A stretch of 34,065 nucleotides of DNA from Acidobacteriota bacterium (GTDB lineage: Bacteria > Acidobacteriota > Blastocatellia > Pyrinomonadales > Pyrinomonadaceae). Below the pieces are notes generated by a model. It had not been told where the DNA came from. It ran no database searches and was given only the letters and a program-made list of their open reading frames with translations. The position numbers were made by a program, and so were the translations under genes. Shown piece by piece: positions 1 through 8,017 of the stretch. Position 1 is the first letter of the stretch. Each line of letters starts with the position of its first letter. Location: NCBI GenBank assembly GCA_023436495.1, contig JAEZIT010000048.1, positions 1-34,065 on the forward strand. Direction: 5' to 3'.

Positions 1-549
1 CACATCGACACCGAGAAGATGGACAACGCCAAACCCGCCGAGGCCGCTTTCGCCGCCAGCGGCACGTGCCTGATCGCGCACGGAAAGAACACCGCCTTTC
101 TCGTCACGGGCGGGTCGGACGCCCGAGTATTCCGCTCGGACGACCGCGGTTGGACCTGGTCTGTCGCCGATACGCCGATAGTCAAAGGCACTTCGGGCAG
201 CGGCATTTTCTCGATCGCCATGTTCGACCGTATACGCGGCGTCATCGTCGGCGGCAATTATGAAAAGCCCGGCGAATCAGGCAGCAATCTTGCATTCACG
301 GCGGACGGCGGAAAGACCTGGAAGCCCGGCACGGGCCTTCGCGGCTATCGTTCCGGCGTTGCGTTCCTGGACAAAAATACTATCGTCGCCGTCGGCACGT
401 CCGGAGCGGATGTCAGCACGGATGGCGGAAAGGCCTGGCGCGAATTCGGCGGCGAAAACCTTAACGCCGTCGCCGCCAAAGCAAGAAAAGCCGTTTGGGC
501 CGTCGGGCCGAAAGGCACCATTTTGAAACTCGATAACCAAAAATTATGA
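1..549 (+). CDS. YCF48/BNR-repeat beta-propeller protein (3' part only)
   Basis: The reading frame is open to the left edge, so the true start lies outside the window; the first internal ATG is at 19. The visible part has repeated Asp-box (BNR) signatures, seen as SDDRGWTW, TADGGKTW and STDGGKAW at regular spacing, each followed by a hydrophobic strand such as VAVGTSG or WAVGPKG. This is the pattern of the YCF48/Hcf136-like and sialidase-like beta-propeller families, which in non-photosynthetic bacteria are mostly extracellular proteins of unknown role. The TGA stop (547-549) overlaps the ATG of the following M28 peptidase gene (546-548), so the two are probably translationally coupled. A substrate cannot be assigned from this fragment. 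Confidence 0.75.
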   Translation, partial: HIDTEKMDNAKPAEAAFAASGTCLIAHGKNTAFLVTGGSDARVFRSDDRGWTWSVADTPIVKGTSGSGIFSIAMFDRIRGVIVGGNYEKPGESGSNLAFTADGGKTWKPGTGLRGYRSGVAFLDKNTIVAVGTSGADVSTDGGKAWREFGGENLNAVAAKARKAVWAVGPKGTILKLDNQKL

Positions 550-1385
550 AAAACTTCGTGCTCTTTTTTATTTGTGCGGCGCTGCTGGCCGCTTCCGTTG
601 TTGCTCAGGGGCCGGCCGAACCTAAGGCCAGTATATTTATCGACAAAGCCGTTTTCGACGCTTCCATTAAGAACGTCCCCTGCGAATCCGATGCACGGCT
701 CGACGGCGTGAAAAAGCTCTTTCTCGCGGCCGGCGCCGCCGAAGCCGACATCCGCGTCGAAAAGCTCGATAAAGACAAGATCTCGAACGTCGTCGTCGAG
801 AAAAAAGGCGAGACCGATGAGACCGTCGTCATCGGCGCCCATTACGACCGGACCGATTCGGGCTGCGGCGTCACCGACAACTGGACCGGCGTCGCCATAA
901 TCGCTCACATCTATCAAACCCTTCGGCCGCTGAGCACCAAAAAATCCTACATCTTTGTCGCCTTTGACAAGGAAGAGATCGGCCTTCGCGGCTCGTCACA
1001 GATGCTAAAGGCAATGACGCAGGAACAGACCGACAAAATATGCTCGATGGTCAATTTCGACAGCTTCGGCCAAGGCCAGCCGATGGCTCTGAAAAACGCT
1101 TCCACGTCGAAAATGCTCAAGCTCGCCGAAAATCTCGGCAAGGAAGCACGATTTAAATTCCAGTCGGTCGAGATCCCCGGTGCCAGCTCCGATTCGGCTT
1201 CCTTCCGCGACAAGAAGATTCCCGCGATCACGCTCAGCGGACTTGACGGAAATTGGACAAACATCCTGCATTCGTCCGCCGACAACGTCTCCAGCGTGAA
1301 CATCGATAGTGTATACTTCGGCTATAGGTTCGGCCTGATGTACCTGTCAAAGATCGACAACGGCGGCTGCCGCGATTTTCGTTGA
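546..1385 (+). CDS. Exported M28-family zinc metallopeptidase (aminopeptidase-like)
   Basis: This is a 279-residue protein with an N-terminal signal peptide (about 1-20, ending LLAASVVAQ). The M28 zinc ligand set is complete: H99 and D111 in GAHYDRTDSG...VTDNWTG, E143/E144 in DKEEIGLRGS, D172 in VNFDSFG and H242 in NILHSSADN. M28 enzymes are co-catalytic di-zinc exopeptidases, so this is probably a periplasmic or secreted aminopeptidase. The length suits a bare catalytic domain with no PA or PDZ insert. It starts inside the stop codon of the upstream propeller gene (ATGA overlap), which sets the start and suggests joint expression. The exact substrate is unknown. Confidence 0.9.
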   Translation: MKNFVLFFICAALLAASVVAQGPAEPKASIFIDKAVFDASIKNVPCESDARLDGVKKLFLAAGAAEADIRVEKLDKDKISNVVVEKKGETDETVVIGAHYDRTDSGCGVTDNWTGVAIIAHIYQTLRPLSTKKSYIFVAFDKEEIGLRGSSQMLKAMTQEQTDKICSMVNFDSFGQGQPMALKNASTSKMLKLAENLGKEARFKFQSVEIPGASSDSASFRDKKIPAITLSGLDGNWTNILHSSADNVSSVNIDSVYFGYRFGLMYLSKIDNGGCRDFR

Positions 1386-1435
1386 TCTTCGGCCGGATCA
1401 TTCGCTTTTAACGAGGACGGGCCGCGAACATAGAT

Positions 1436-1882
1436 ATGGATATTCAGCCGGGATTTACCAGCGTACCATTCAAGACCGAAAGCGGCGTCTCGACCGTCAA
1501 CGGCGTTGCGAAATTTTCGGGTGCCGGCATCGTCCTCGAATTCGAATCAAAGCTTTTCGGCATTATTTCCGGCGGCGTCAAGGAAGTGCGGCTGCCGCTG
1601 GCGGAGATCCTCGACGTGAAATTCAAAAAGGGTTTCATGAAACGCGGGGCCAGGATCGAGGTCCGCATGCGATCATTTACCTCGCTCGCAAAACTCCCGA
1701 ACAAGGACGGACGGCTCATCCTAAAGATCGAACGTGATGACCACAGCCGCGCCGGCCAAGCGGTCGAAGACCTGAATAAAGAACTCTCGCACCTCCGGGA
1801 ATCGCTCCCGCCGCCGCATACGCCGATATCGAACCTCTTCAACGACGACAGCGAAGACGGCACCCAACGGCTCAAAGAATGA
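1436..1882 (+). CDS. Small PH-like hypothetical protein
   Basis: This is a 148-residue protein without signal peptide or membrane segment. Residues from about 15 to 110 alternate short strands (AGIVLEFES, GGVKEVRLPLAEILDVKFKK, GARIEVRMRSF) and finish with a helix rich in Glu, Lys and Leu (QAVEDLNKELSHLRE). This resembles bacterial PH-like domains, where the phrase 'evrlpl.eI.dv.fk' is common, but that is a guess about the fold. The C-terminal 30 residues are Pro-rich and acidic and look disordered. A purine-rich stretch lies about 20 bases upstream of ATG 1436. It follows the M28 gene by 50 bases and may be cotranscribed. No function can be assigned. Confidence 0.65.
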   Translation: MDIQPGFTSVPFKTESGVSTVNGVAKFSGAGIVLEFESKLFGIISGGVKEVRLPLAEILDVKFKKGFMKRGARIEVRMRSFTSLAKLPNKDGRLILKIERDDHSRAGQAVEDLNKELSHLRESLPPPHTPISNLFNDDSEDGTQRLKE

Positions 1883-2362
1883 TCGATAATTTCGAATGGG
1901 ATCAAAATATCTCTTCGGACTTCGCCGCTCTATTTGCGGAAAAGCTTCACCGCCGCTATAGATCGCACCTGCGGCTTTGCCGCTCTATTTGCGGAAAAGC
2001 TTCACCCCCGGTATAGATCGCACCTGCGGCTTCGGCCCTCTATTTGCCTGAAGTTCTACTACCGCTATAGATCGCACCTGCGGCTTTGCCGCTCTATTTG
2101 CGGAAAAGCTTCACCGCCGCCAAAGATCGCACCTGCGGCTTTGCCGCTCTATTTGCGGAAAAGCTCCGCTTTTCCGATAACGCCTGCAATCAATTCGCGG
2201 CTCCGCCGCCGCCCAAACGAAGTGTTGCAGGCGGCGGCAAAGCCGCAAAAATATTCAGGACCGACGCCCGGTGAAGCAGAGCTTCACCGCAAATAGACGG
2301 GCATAGCCCAAAAACAACCCTCGATTGACGAAGCAGAGCTTCACCACAATTAGCCGGCAAAT
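1883..2362. repeat. Tandem ~55-bp repeat array plus short hairpin repeats (non-coding)
   Basis: From about 1921 to 2165 a unit of about 55 bases is repeated a little over four times. The anchor CTCTATTTG recurs at 1928, 1983, 2038, 2092 and 2147, giving periods of 55, 55, 54 and 55. Each unit carries GCGGAAAAGCTTCACC and GATCGCACCTGCGGCTTTGC. The array is followed by three related pieces: a GCGGC-AAA-GCCGC hairpin (2234-2246), a perfect GGTGAAGC-AGA-GCTTCACC hairpin (2270-2288) with CGCAAATAG after it, and a partial copy of the latter at about 2330-2352. Open frames here (for example 1934-2296) are simply the repeat read through and are not genes. The copies have diverged slightly, so this is an old amplification. 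Confidence 0.85.
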
Positions 2363-2365
2363 AAA

Positions 2366-2395
2366 AAAGGGCCGTTCTTAACGGCCCTTTTCTTT
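2366..2395 (-). terminator. Rho-independent terminator of the S9 peptidase gene
   Basis: A perfect 11-bp stem (AAAGGGCCGTT, 2366-2376, pairing with 2380-2390) has a 3-base loop. On the minus strand it ends in a run of T (TTTTTT, the complement of the A run at 2363-2368). It starts two bases beyond the stop of the minus-strand peptidase gene. It also has a short T-run on the plus side and could act in both directions. Confidence 0.85.
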
Positions 2396-2396
2396 C

Positions 2397-4631
2397 CTAT
2401 CTCTGCATCGTTCGCGGATCCTGTTTCATCTTTATCTCGTATTCCTTCGGCGGCTCCGCCCCCAGCAGGTGGGTTACGAAATAATCCCAGCGTTTCCGCA
2501 TCATGTAATTGCTGGCCGCGAAATCCGGAACGCCCGGCGTCAGCGCATTCGCTGCATATCCGTGGCGTGCGTTCGGAAAGATCAGCAGGTCGAAATCCTT
2601 GTTCGCCTTGATCAGCGCGTCCACCACCAGATACGTGTTATACGGCGGTACGTTGTCGTCCATTCCGCCGTGTACCAGCAGCAGCTTGCCCTTCAGGTTC
2701 TTCGCGTCCGTTTGGTTCGCCTGCTTCTCGTAATTGTCGCCTGAAAGCAAGCCAATGTAGCGTTCGCCCCAATCATCTTCATAATTACGATTGTCGTGAT
2801 TGCCCGATTCGGAAATGCCGACCTTGTAAAATTCCGGATGACCGAACATCGCCGCGGCCGTCGCGAAACCGCCGCCCGAATGTCCCCACATACCTACGCG
2901 GTCGAGGTCCATGTACGGATATTTCGCCGCCAATTCCTTGATGCCGGCGATCTGGTCTTCCAGCGTATTGTCGGCCATGTTGCCGTAACAGGCGTCATGG
3001 AACGATTTCGATCTGTCCGGATTGCACGTGCCGTCGATGATGACGACCACGAACCCCAACTCGGCTAACGCCTGATGGTCCGAACGCGAAGGCATAAAGC
3101 TCCGCGAACCGACGCCGCCGCCCTGCGGCCCGGGATAGATATAGTTAACGACCGGATATTTCTTCTTCGGATCGAGGTTCGTCGGCGTGAACATCAGCCC
3201 GTACAGGTCCCATTTTCCGTCGCGCGACTTTACCTTGATCGGCATCGGCGGTTTCCATCCGGCGGCAGCTAGCCGCGAAACGTCCGTTTTCTCGAGCACG
3301 GCGATCTGTTTGCCGTCGATGTCGCGGAGCACGGTCACCTGCGGCACGTCCGGTTTCGAATACGTGTCGATGATATATTTTTCGTCCGGCGAGAATGAGA
3401 CCAGATGCTCGCCGTCCTCAGGCGTCAGCAGCGTCATGCCCTTCCCGTCAAATCCGATGCGGTAGAGATGGCTGAAGTAAGGATCGCGCCCCGTTTCGCG
3501 GCCTTTAGCGTTGAAATATAGCTGTCGGTTCTTCTCATCGACCTTCAACAGCTCCGTCACTACCCAATTCCCTGCCGTGATCTGGTTTTTCAGCTTCCCG
3601 GTCGTCAGGTCGTACAGATACAAGTGACCCCAATCGTCCTTTTCCGAATACCAGATGAATTCGTTCGTCGTCGGCAGATAACGCCAGTTGACCGCACCCT
3701 GGCCCGATTCGTATTGCGTCGGAACGGTTTCGGTATGTACCGTGCGGATGTCGCCTGTAACGGGATCTGCTATGCGCAGGATCGCCGTTTTGTGGTCGCG
3801 GCTGCTCGAGATGAATGCGAGCTTGCTCGAATCCGGGCTCCATTGATTATCCGTGAACGTTCCGTCACAGATGATGTCGTCGCACAGCGTCGAACGGTGC
3901 GCGTCCGGGTCCATTTTCAGGCGGACGACCTTCGGCGTCTCGACGTCGATGATCACGCGGTGCAGCATCGCGATCTGTTTGTCCGTCGGCAGCGGGTATT
4001 TCCATGCTTCGAGCTTAGGCGCGCCCACGTTCGTCGTGACAAGGTACATATCGCTCGCACCGCGCTGGTCCTGCTGGAACGTTGCCACCTTCTTCGAATC
4101 CGGCGACCAGATCACGACGGGACGGTCGCTCTTTCGCCATCCTGCGTTGTCCGTCGCATAGCCGAAATCCTTCACGCCGTCGGTCGTCAGCTGTGTCTCC
4201 TTGCCGGTTGACGTATCTTTCACCCACAGGTTCCAGTCACGGATGAAAACGGCACGCTTGCCGTCCGGCGAGGCAACCGAATTGTCGCCGCCTCCGCGCC
4301 GCATCGGGGCGGCCGGCATCGGCTGGGCCGCAATGCCGAGCTCGTCCATCTTCGCAGCCGTGGTCCGTTTGCCCGTCGCCGGGTCCAGCAGAACGTATTC
4401 ACTGCCGCCGGGCACCAGCACGCGGTACCACAAACGGCCGTCCGGCAAGAACACGGGCCGCACGCCCGCGCGGTCGACCAGCGGCGACGTGTTAAAACTC
4501 AGCATCTTTTCGGCACGCGCATAATCTTCGGCCGTCAAAACGCGTTTCGCACCGGCCGCCTGCTGTGAATGAACGGACGCTGCCGATAGCACGAGCAGCA
4601 ATACTGCACTAAGAGACTTTAATTTGTTCAT
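2397..4631 (-). CDS. Exported S9-family prolyl peptidase (DPP-IV type)
   Basis: This is a 744-residue protein with a signal peptide (about 1-23, LLLVLSAASVHSQ). An N-terminal beta-propeller (about 40-460) shows repeated WSPDSK/SPDGK/FSPDEK blades and is followed by an alpha/beta hydrolase domain (about 475-725). The catalytic triad is visible: nucleophile S585 in GHSGGG, D658 in HGGMDDNV and H690 in NARHGY. Family S9 enzymes cleave X-Pro or X-Ala dipeptides or short peptides, here presumably in the periplasm or outside the cell. The length agrees with DPP-IV-type members. A GGAG sequence lies about 45 bases upstream of ATG 4631 and no good Shine-Dalgarno sits closer; the signal peptide supports this start. 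The gene is monocistronic with its own terminator. Confidence 0.93.
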   Translation of the reverse strand: MNKLKSLSAVLLLVLSAASVHSQQAAGAKRVLTAEDYARAEKMLSFNTSPLVDRAGVRPVFLPDGRLWYRVLVPGGSEYVLLDPATGKRTTAAKMDELGIAAQPMPAAPMRRGGGDNSVASPDGKRAVFIRDWNLWVKDTSTGKETQLTTDGVKDFGYATDNAGWRKSDRPVVIWSPDSKKVATFQQDQRGASDMYLVTTNVGAPKLEAWKYPLPTDKQIAMLHRVIIDVETPKVVRLKMDPDAHRSTLCDDIICDGTFTDNQWSPDSSKLAFISSSRDHKTAILRIADPVTGDIRTVHTETVPTQYESGQGAVNWRYLPTTNEFIWYSEKDDWGHLYLYDLTTGKLKNQITAGNWVVTELLKVDEKNRQLYFNAKGRETGRDPYFSHLYRIGFDGKGMTLLTPEDGEHLVSFSPDEKYIIDTYSKPDVPQVTVLRDIDGKQIAVLEKTDVSRLAAAGWKPPMPIKVKSRDGKWDLYGLMFTPTNLDPKKKYPVVNYIYPGPQGGGVGSRSFMPSRSDHQALAELGFVVVIIDGTCNPDRSKSFHDACYGNMADNTLEDQIAGIKELAAKYPYMDLDRVGMWGHSGGGFATAAAMFGHPEFYKVGISESGNHDNRNYEDDWGERYIGLLSGDNYEKQANQTDAKNLKGKLLLVHGGMDDNVPPYNTYLVVDALIKANKDFDLLIFPNARHGYAANALTPGVPDFAASNYMMRKRWDYFVTHLLGAEPPKEYEIKMKQDPRTMQR

Positions 4632-4877
4632 GGATAATTTACTGATTTCTAAACTGTTTTGCGTGTGTAATTCTCCTTATTTGTATACGCCAGAAACGCG
4701 CGTACATCAAGGGCCGAAGTTCGCGGCGATAAATGCGGCCGAAGTCGAAACTCCGCTTTTCATCGCTGCTTATTCTTCTGCTATTATCTGTTTTGGTTCA
4801 CGAAACGGCTTTTCAGGAAAATTCACCGGGTACGTCTTTTACGCAAAATATCGTGTCCGGGTTTCAAGAGGTGGATT

Positions 4878-5153
4878 ATGCCCAAATATGTGATCGAACG
4901 CGATATTCCGGATGTTGGAAAAATGAATGCCGAACAGCTCCGCGGAGCTTCGCAGACGTCTTGCAGCGTCCTCGATAAACTCGGTTCCGACATTCAGTGG
5001 ATACACAGCTACGTGACGGACAACAAGATCTATTGCATCTATACCGCGCCGAGCGTCGAATTGATCGAACAGCACGCACGCGAGACGGGCTTTCCGGCCA
5101 ACAAGATCTCCGAGGTAAAAGCGCTCATCGACCCGACACGGGCGAACGCTTGA
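4878..5153 (+). CDS. DUF4242 domain protein
   Basis: This is a 91-residue protein made of one small ferredoxin-like domain: PKYVIERDIP at the start, then DIQWIHSYVTDNKIYCIY and an AHARETGFPANKI-like C-terminal helix and strand. This is the DUF4242 (SCO4226-like) pattern; structures of that family show a small dimeric alpha/beta fold that can bind nickel, but no role is established. A strong Shine-Dalgarno (AAGAGGTGG) lies just before ATG 4878. An overlapping frame starting at 4733 in another phase looks like chance. Function is unknown beyond the family name. Confidence 0.8.
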   Translation: MPKYVIERDIPDVGKMNAEQLRGASQTSCSVLDKLGSDIQWIHSYVTDNKIYCIYTAPSVELIEQHARETGFPANKISEVKALIDPTRANA

Positions 5154-5179
5154 ACCTTCAATTTTAGAAACATATAGGC

Positions 5180-5209
5180 CCGCCGTTTCAGCGGCGGCTG
5201 ATGTATTTT
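5180..5209 (+). terminator. Weak terminator-like hairpin between DUF4242 and membrane-protein genes
   Basis: CCGCCG (5180-5185) pairs with CGGCGG (5192-5197) over a TTTCAG loop, and a TTTTT run follows eight bases later (5205-5209). The stem is short and the T-run is displaced, so this could be a weak terminator, an attenuator, or a hairpin without function. Confidence 0.3.
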
Positions 5210-5210
5210 T

Positions 5211-5684
5211 ATGTCTTCTAACGACGAGGCCGGCCTCGGGCCGCTTATCAGCAGCCACGGCGTCCAGCCTGCCATTATTCAGCGCGCCGCTTTTATTGCC
5301 GTGCTCGCATTTTTGTTTTTTCTCGGGATGATGTTCGCGTTCTACACCATGGCGAATATCATATATTTCCTGCTCGCCACGGCGTTTTTATTGGTTTATA
5401 TCGTTACGATGATCAGCCTCGTGCTGCAAAAACGCAGTGTCGTCCGCATCCACGAGAACGGCATCGCCTACAGGAAATTTCGGGCAAGGTGGGACGAAAT
5501 AGAATCGTTTCGTTCTTCCCCGGCAAAGAACGGCCGCGTGACCATCGAGGTCAAGGCCGCCGGCGGCCGCACCGCCACGCTCCCCGAAACGCTTGAAGAC
5601 CCCGCCGGAGCCGTCCGCGCAATCCGCAGCGGCCTGTCGGGCCTGCGCTCCGATCCCAGTAACCCTAGATCTCAAGGCTTCTGA
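5211..5684 (+). CDS. Two-TM membrane protein with PH-like C-terminal domain
   Basis: This is a 157-residue protein. Residues 26-46 and 49-72 are two adjacent hydrophobic helices. The rest is cytosolic and strand-rich: SVVRIHENGIAYRKFRARWDEI followed by VTIEVKAAGG. The phrase 'v.i.e.Gi.yr....ww.eI..f' is typical of short bacterial PH-like domains attached to membrane anchors. Function is unknown. Its 3' end overlaps the convergent DUF5063 gene by 20 bases (5665-5684), which is unusual for this otherwise spaced region. No clear Shine-Dalgarno precedes ATG 5211. Confidence 0.65.
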   Translation: MSSNDEAGLGPLISSHGVQPAIIQRAAFIAVLAFLFFLGMMFAFYTMANIIYFLLATAFLLVYIVTMISLVLQKRSVVRIHENGIAYRKFRARWDEIESFRSSPAKNGRVTIEVKAAGGRTATLPETLEDPAGAVRAIRSGLSGLRSDPSNPRSQGF

Positions 5685-6153
5685 AATATTCGTACACAAC
5701 GCGCTCCGCTGCCAGCAGACGCCGGCCCCAGCGGTGTTTGAACGTCCACCGCCAATGCGCCGCTGCCGATCTCGCATCGCCGGCTTCGACAGCCGATAGC
5801 CCCGGCGCGAGCCCCGCGTAGATATCCGCCAGGTCATCCTCCAGAACTCCGAAGACGGGTTCGGTCACAGACGGGTCGAGCGGGTCCGACATTTCCCAAT
5901 ATCCGTTCACCGGAAGGTTGGCGAATTTCTCCCGGACGGCTTCGCGCTCCTCTTGGGTGACCACTTCATCCAAGGCCGCCTCGTCAACCGATTCAATGTC
6001 CGAAAATCGTACGATCGCGGCGTGAAGTTCGGCGAGGCTGGACCGAAGTTCGCGCAATGTCACTAATGCGTCGTTCACTGGTCGTCTTACGAGAAAAACG
6101 TACCGCTGTGCGGCACTTGCCATGTCATCAAGCCGACGTGTCGCGTCATCCAT
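5665..6153 (-). CDS. DUF5063 domain protein
   Basis: The frame stays open far upstream (to 7455) only because it runs antisense through the Ala/Pro-rich linkers of the E2 gene. The real gene most likely starts at ATG 6153 and gives 162 residues. The diagnostic pattern is DPVFGVLEDDLADIYAGLAPGL in altered form (residues about 115-135), then an AAHWRWTFKHRWGRRLL-like stretch near the C-terminus; this matches DUF5063, whose members carry DDLADIYRDL and a HWG...AL motif. Those proteins are cytosolic and of unknown role. It is convergent with the upstream membrane-protein gene and divergent from E2, sharing the AT-rich spacer 6154-6280. Confidence 0.72.
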   Translation of the reverse strand: MDDATRRLDDMASAAQRYVFLVRRPVNDALVTLRELRSSLAELHAAIVRFSDIESVDEAALDEVVTQEEREAVREKFANLPVNGYWEMSDPLDPSVTEPVFGVLEDDLADIYAGLAPGLSAVEAGDARSAAAHWRWTFKHRWGRRLLAAERVVYEYFRSLEI

Positions 6154-6249
6154 TTTTCCATTATACCCACACCCGGAAATTCGCCAATTTCGATTCCACT
6201 TTTCACATTTTGCAGCGTTTTCCTGTATTCTATTGAATTGGTAATTCTT

Positions 6250-6280
6250 TATAATAATTAATTTATTAGACGGAGATTTT
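6250..6280 (+). promoter_or_regulatory. Candidate -10 box and Shine-Dalgarno of the E2 gene
   Basis: A perfect TATAAT lies at 6250-6255 inside an AT-rich spacer and a GGAG Shine-Dalgarno at 6272-6275 precedes ATG 6281. No good -35 hexamer lies 16-18 bases upstream, so the promoter call rests on the -10 box and position alone. Confidence 0.4.
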
Positions 6281-8017
6281 ATGAGCGTAGAAGTCGTAAT
6301 GCCGCAGATGGGTGAGTCCATTACTGAAGGGACCGTATCAAAATGGCTTAAGAAAGTAGGCGAAAAGGTCGATAAAGATGAGGCCGTGCTGGAGATCTCG
6401 ACCGACAAGGTCGACGCCGAGGTCCCGAGCCCCGGAGCCGGAACCCTTTTAGAAATAAGGCATAACGAGGGCGAAACCGTCGAGGTCGGAACCGTCCTCG
6501 CCGTCATCGGCGCCGAAGGCGAACAGCCCGCCGCGGCCTCTGCGCCTGAACCCGCACAGGCTCCCGAACCCGCAGCCGCGCCGGCTCCTGCCGCAGCACC
6601 TGTCGAGGCCCCGCCCGCCGCTGCCAAGGCCGCAGTCGCCTCGGCTCCGGCCGCAGCAACCGCCGCAGCTTCCGGCGCCGCGACCGAAGTCGTGATGCCC
6701 CAAATGGGCGAATCGATCACGGAAGGTACTGTATCTAAATGGCTTAAGGCCGTCGGCGACACGATCGAAAAGGACGAAGCCCTGCTTGAGATCTCGACCG
6801 ACAAGGTCGATGCCGAGGTGCCTTCCCCGGCAGGCGGCACCCTGCTCGAGATCAAGGTCAACGAAGGCGAAACCGCTGAGGTAGGCTCCGTTCTGGCCCT
6901 CGTCGGCTCCAACGGAGCGGCCGCTGCCGCGGCACCCGAGCCCGCAAAACCGGCTCCCGTTGAAACTGCCGCACCGGCCGCGGCGCCCACTGCGCCGGCC
7001 GTTGCCGCTATTCCTGCCCCTGTTTCTGCTCCGACAGGCCCGGCTTCTGAGCAGACCGTCGATGACCTTCGCCGCTCGAAATCCAGCCCGCTCGTGCGGA
7101 ATATCGCCAAGGAACATGGCATTGATATATCGAGAATACCGGGCTCCGGAGCCAGCGGCCGTGTCACGAAACAAGACATCATGTCGTTCATCGAAACCGG
7201 CGCCGCCCTGCGTCCACAGGACCTTTTGGTAAAAGGCGCGCCCACGGCACCGGCCATTCCGTCCGCGCCGGCCTCTCCCTCAACGTACACTGCGCCCGCC
7301 ATTGTTTCAGGCGCTGGTGACCGCGTCGAAAAGATGTCCGTCATGCGTAAGAAGATCGCGGAACACATGACGTTTTCGAAGCAGACCTCGGCACACGTGA
7401 CCAGCGTGTATGAGATCGATATGACAAACGTCGCGAAATTCCGCGACAGGAACAAGGCAGAATTTCAGAATCGTTTCGGTACGAAGTTGACGTTCATGCC
7501 CTTTATTTTCCAGGCCGTCAATAATGCTATCCGCAAATATCCGGTCGTAAATGCCCAGGTCGACGGCGATAATATCGTCTATAAAGGCGACATAAACCTC
7601 GGCATGGCGGTCGCGCTGGATTGGGGCCTGATCGTTCCCGTCATCAAAAAGGCAGACACGCTGTCGCTGTCGGGCCTCGCTCTCGCCGCAAACGATCTTG
7701 CAGATCGAGCCCGAATAAAGAAGCTAAATCCGGACGAGGTCAACGGCGGAACGTTTACGATAACGAATCCGGGAGTATTCGGCGGGTTGTTCGGCACGCC
7801 CATCATCAATCAGCCGCAGGTTGCTATACTCTGCGTCGGAACGATCGAAAAACGTCCAAAGGTGTTTACAACACCTGACGGCGACGACTACATCGCGGTT
7901 CGCCAAATGGCTTATTTTGCTTTGACTTACGATCACAGGATCGTTGACGGAGCCGATGCTGAGAAGTTCCTTGCCTACCTTAAGGAATATCTAGAGAATA
8001 CTCAATTTACCTTATAG
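6281..8017 (+). CDS. sucB: 2-oxo acid dehydrogenase E2 (dihydrolipoamide acyltransferase, SucB-like, two lipoyl domains)
   Basis: This 578-residue protein has two N-terminal lipoyl domains (about 2-77 and 135-210). Each has the swinging-arm lysine in EISTDKVDAEVPSP (K43 and K175). Long Ala/Pro linkers separate them from a peripheral-subunit-binding domain (about 266-303, SSPLVRNIAKEHGID...GRVTKQDI) and the catalytic acyltransferase domain (about 345-575), with active-site H552 and D556 in YDHRIVDGADA. E2 passes the acyl group from the E1 thiamine enzyme to CoA. The EISTDKVDAEVPSP form and the double lipoyl layout fit the oxoglutarate E2 (succinyltransferase) of several phyla, but pyruvate or branched-chain use cannot be excluded. 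No E1 or E3 gene lies next to it. Confidence 0.88.
   Translation: MSVEVVMPQMGESITEGTVSKWLKKVGEKVDKDEAVLEISTDKVDAEVPSPGAGTLLEIRHNEGETVEVGTVLAVIGAEGEQPAAASAPEPAQAPEPAAAPAPAAAPVEAPPAAAKAAVASAPAAATAAASGAATEVVMPQMGESITEGTVSKWLKAVGDTIEKDEALLEISTDKVDAEVPSPAGGTLLEIKVNEGETAEVGSVLALVGSNGAAAAAAPEPAKPAPVETAAPAAAPTAPAVAAIPAPVSAPTGPASEQTVDDLRRSKSSPLVRNIAKEHGIDISRIPGSGASGRVTKQDIMSFIETGAALRPQDLLVKGAPTAPAIPSAPASPSTYTAPAIVSGAGDRVEKMSVMRKKIAEHMTFSKQTSAHVTSVYEIDMTNVAKFRDRNKAEFQNRFGTKLTFMPFIFQAVNNAIRKYPVVNAQVDGDNIVYKGDINLGMAVALDWGLIVPVIKKADTLSLSGLALAANDLADRARIKKLNPDEVNGGTFTITNPGVFGGLFGTPIINQPQVAILCVGTIEKRPKVFTTPDGDDYIAVRQMAYFALTYDHRIVDGADAEKFLAYLKEYLENTQFTL

Noticed and set aside
1921..2165. Possible CRISPR array
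   Set aside because: The units abut each other with no unique spacers between conserved repeats, and no cas gene is present.
1934..2296. 120-codon plus-strand frame in the tandem repeats
   Set aside because: It is the 55-bp repeat translated; it has no ribosome-binding site and its peptide merely repeats with shifts of phase.
4733..4978. 81-codon frame with a signal-like N-terminus (LLILLLLSVLVHETAF)
   Set aside because: The hydrophobic start is tempting, but the frame runs in another phase into the well-supported DUF4242 gene and lacks a ribosome-binding site and any family signature.
5665..7455. 596-codon minus-strand open frame
   Set aside because: Only the 3' part (to 6153) looks like a gene. 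The rest is the antisense of the Ala/Pro-rich E2 gene, which rarely yields stops.
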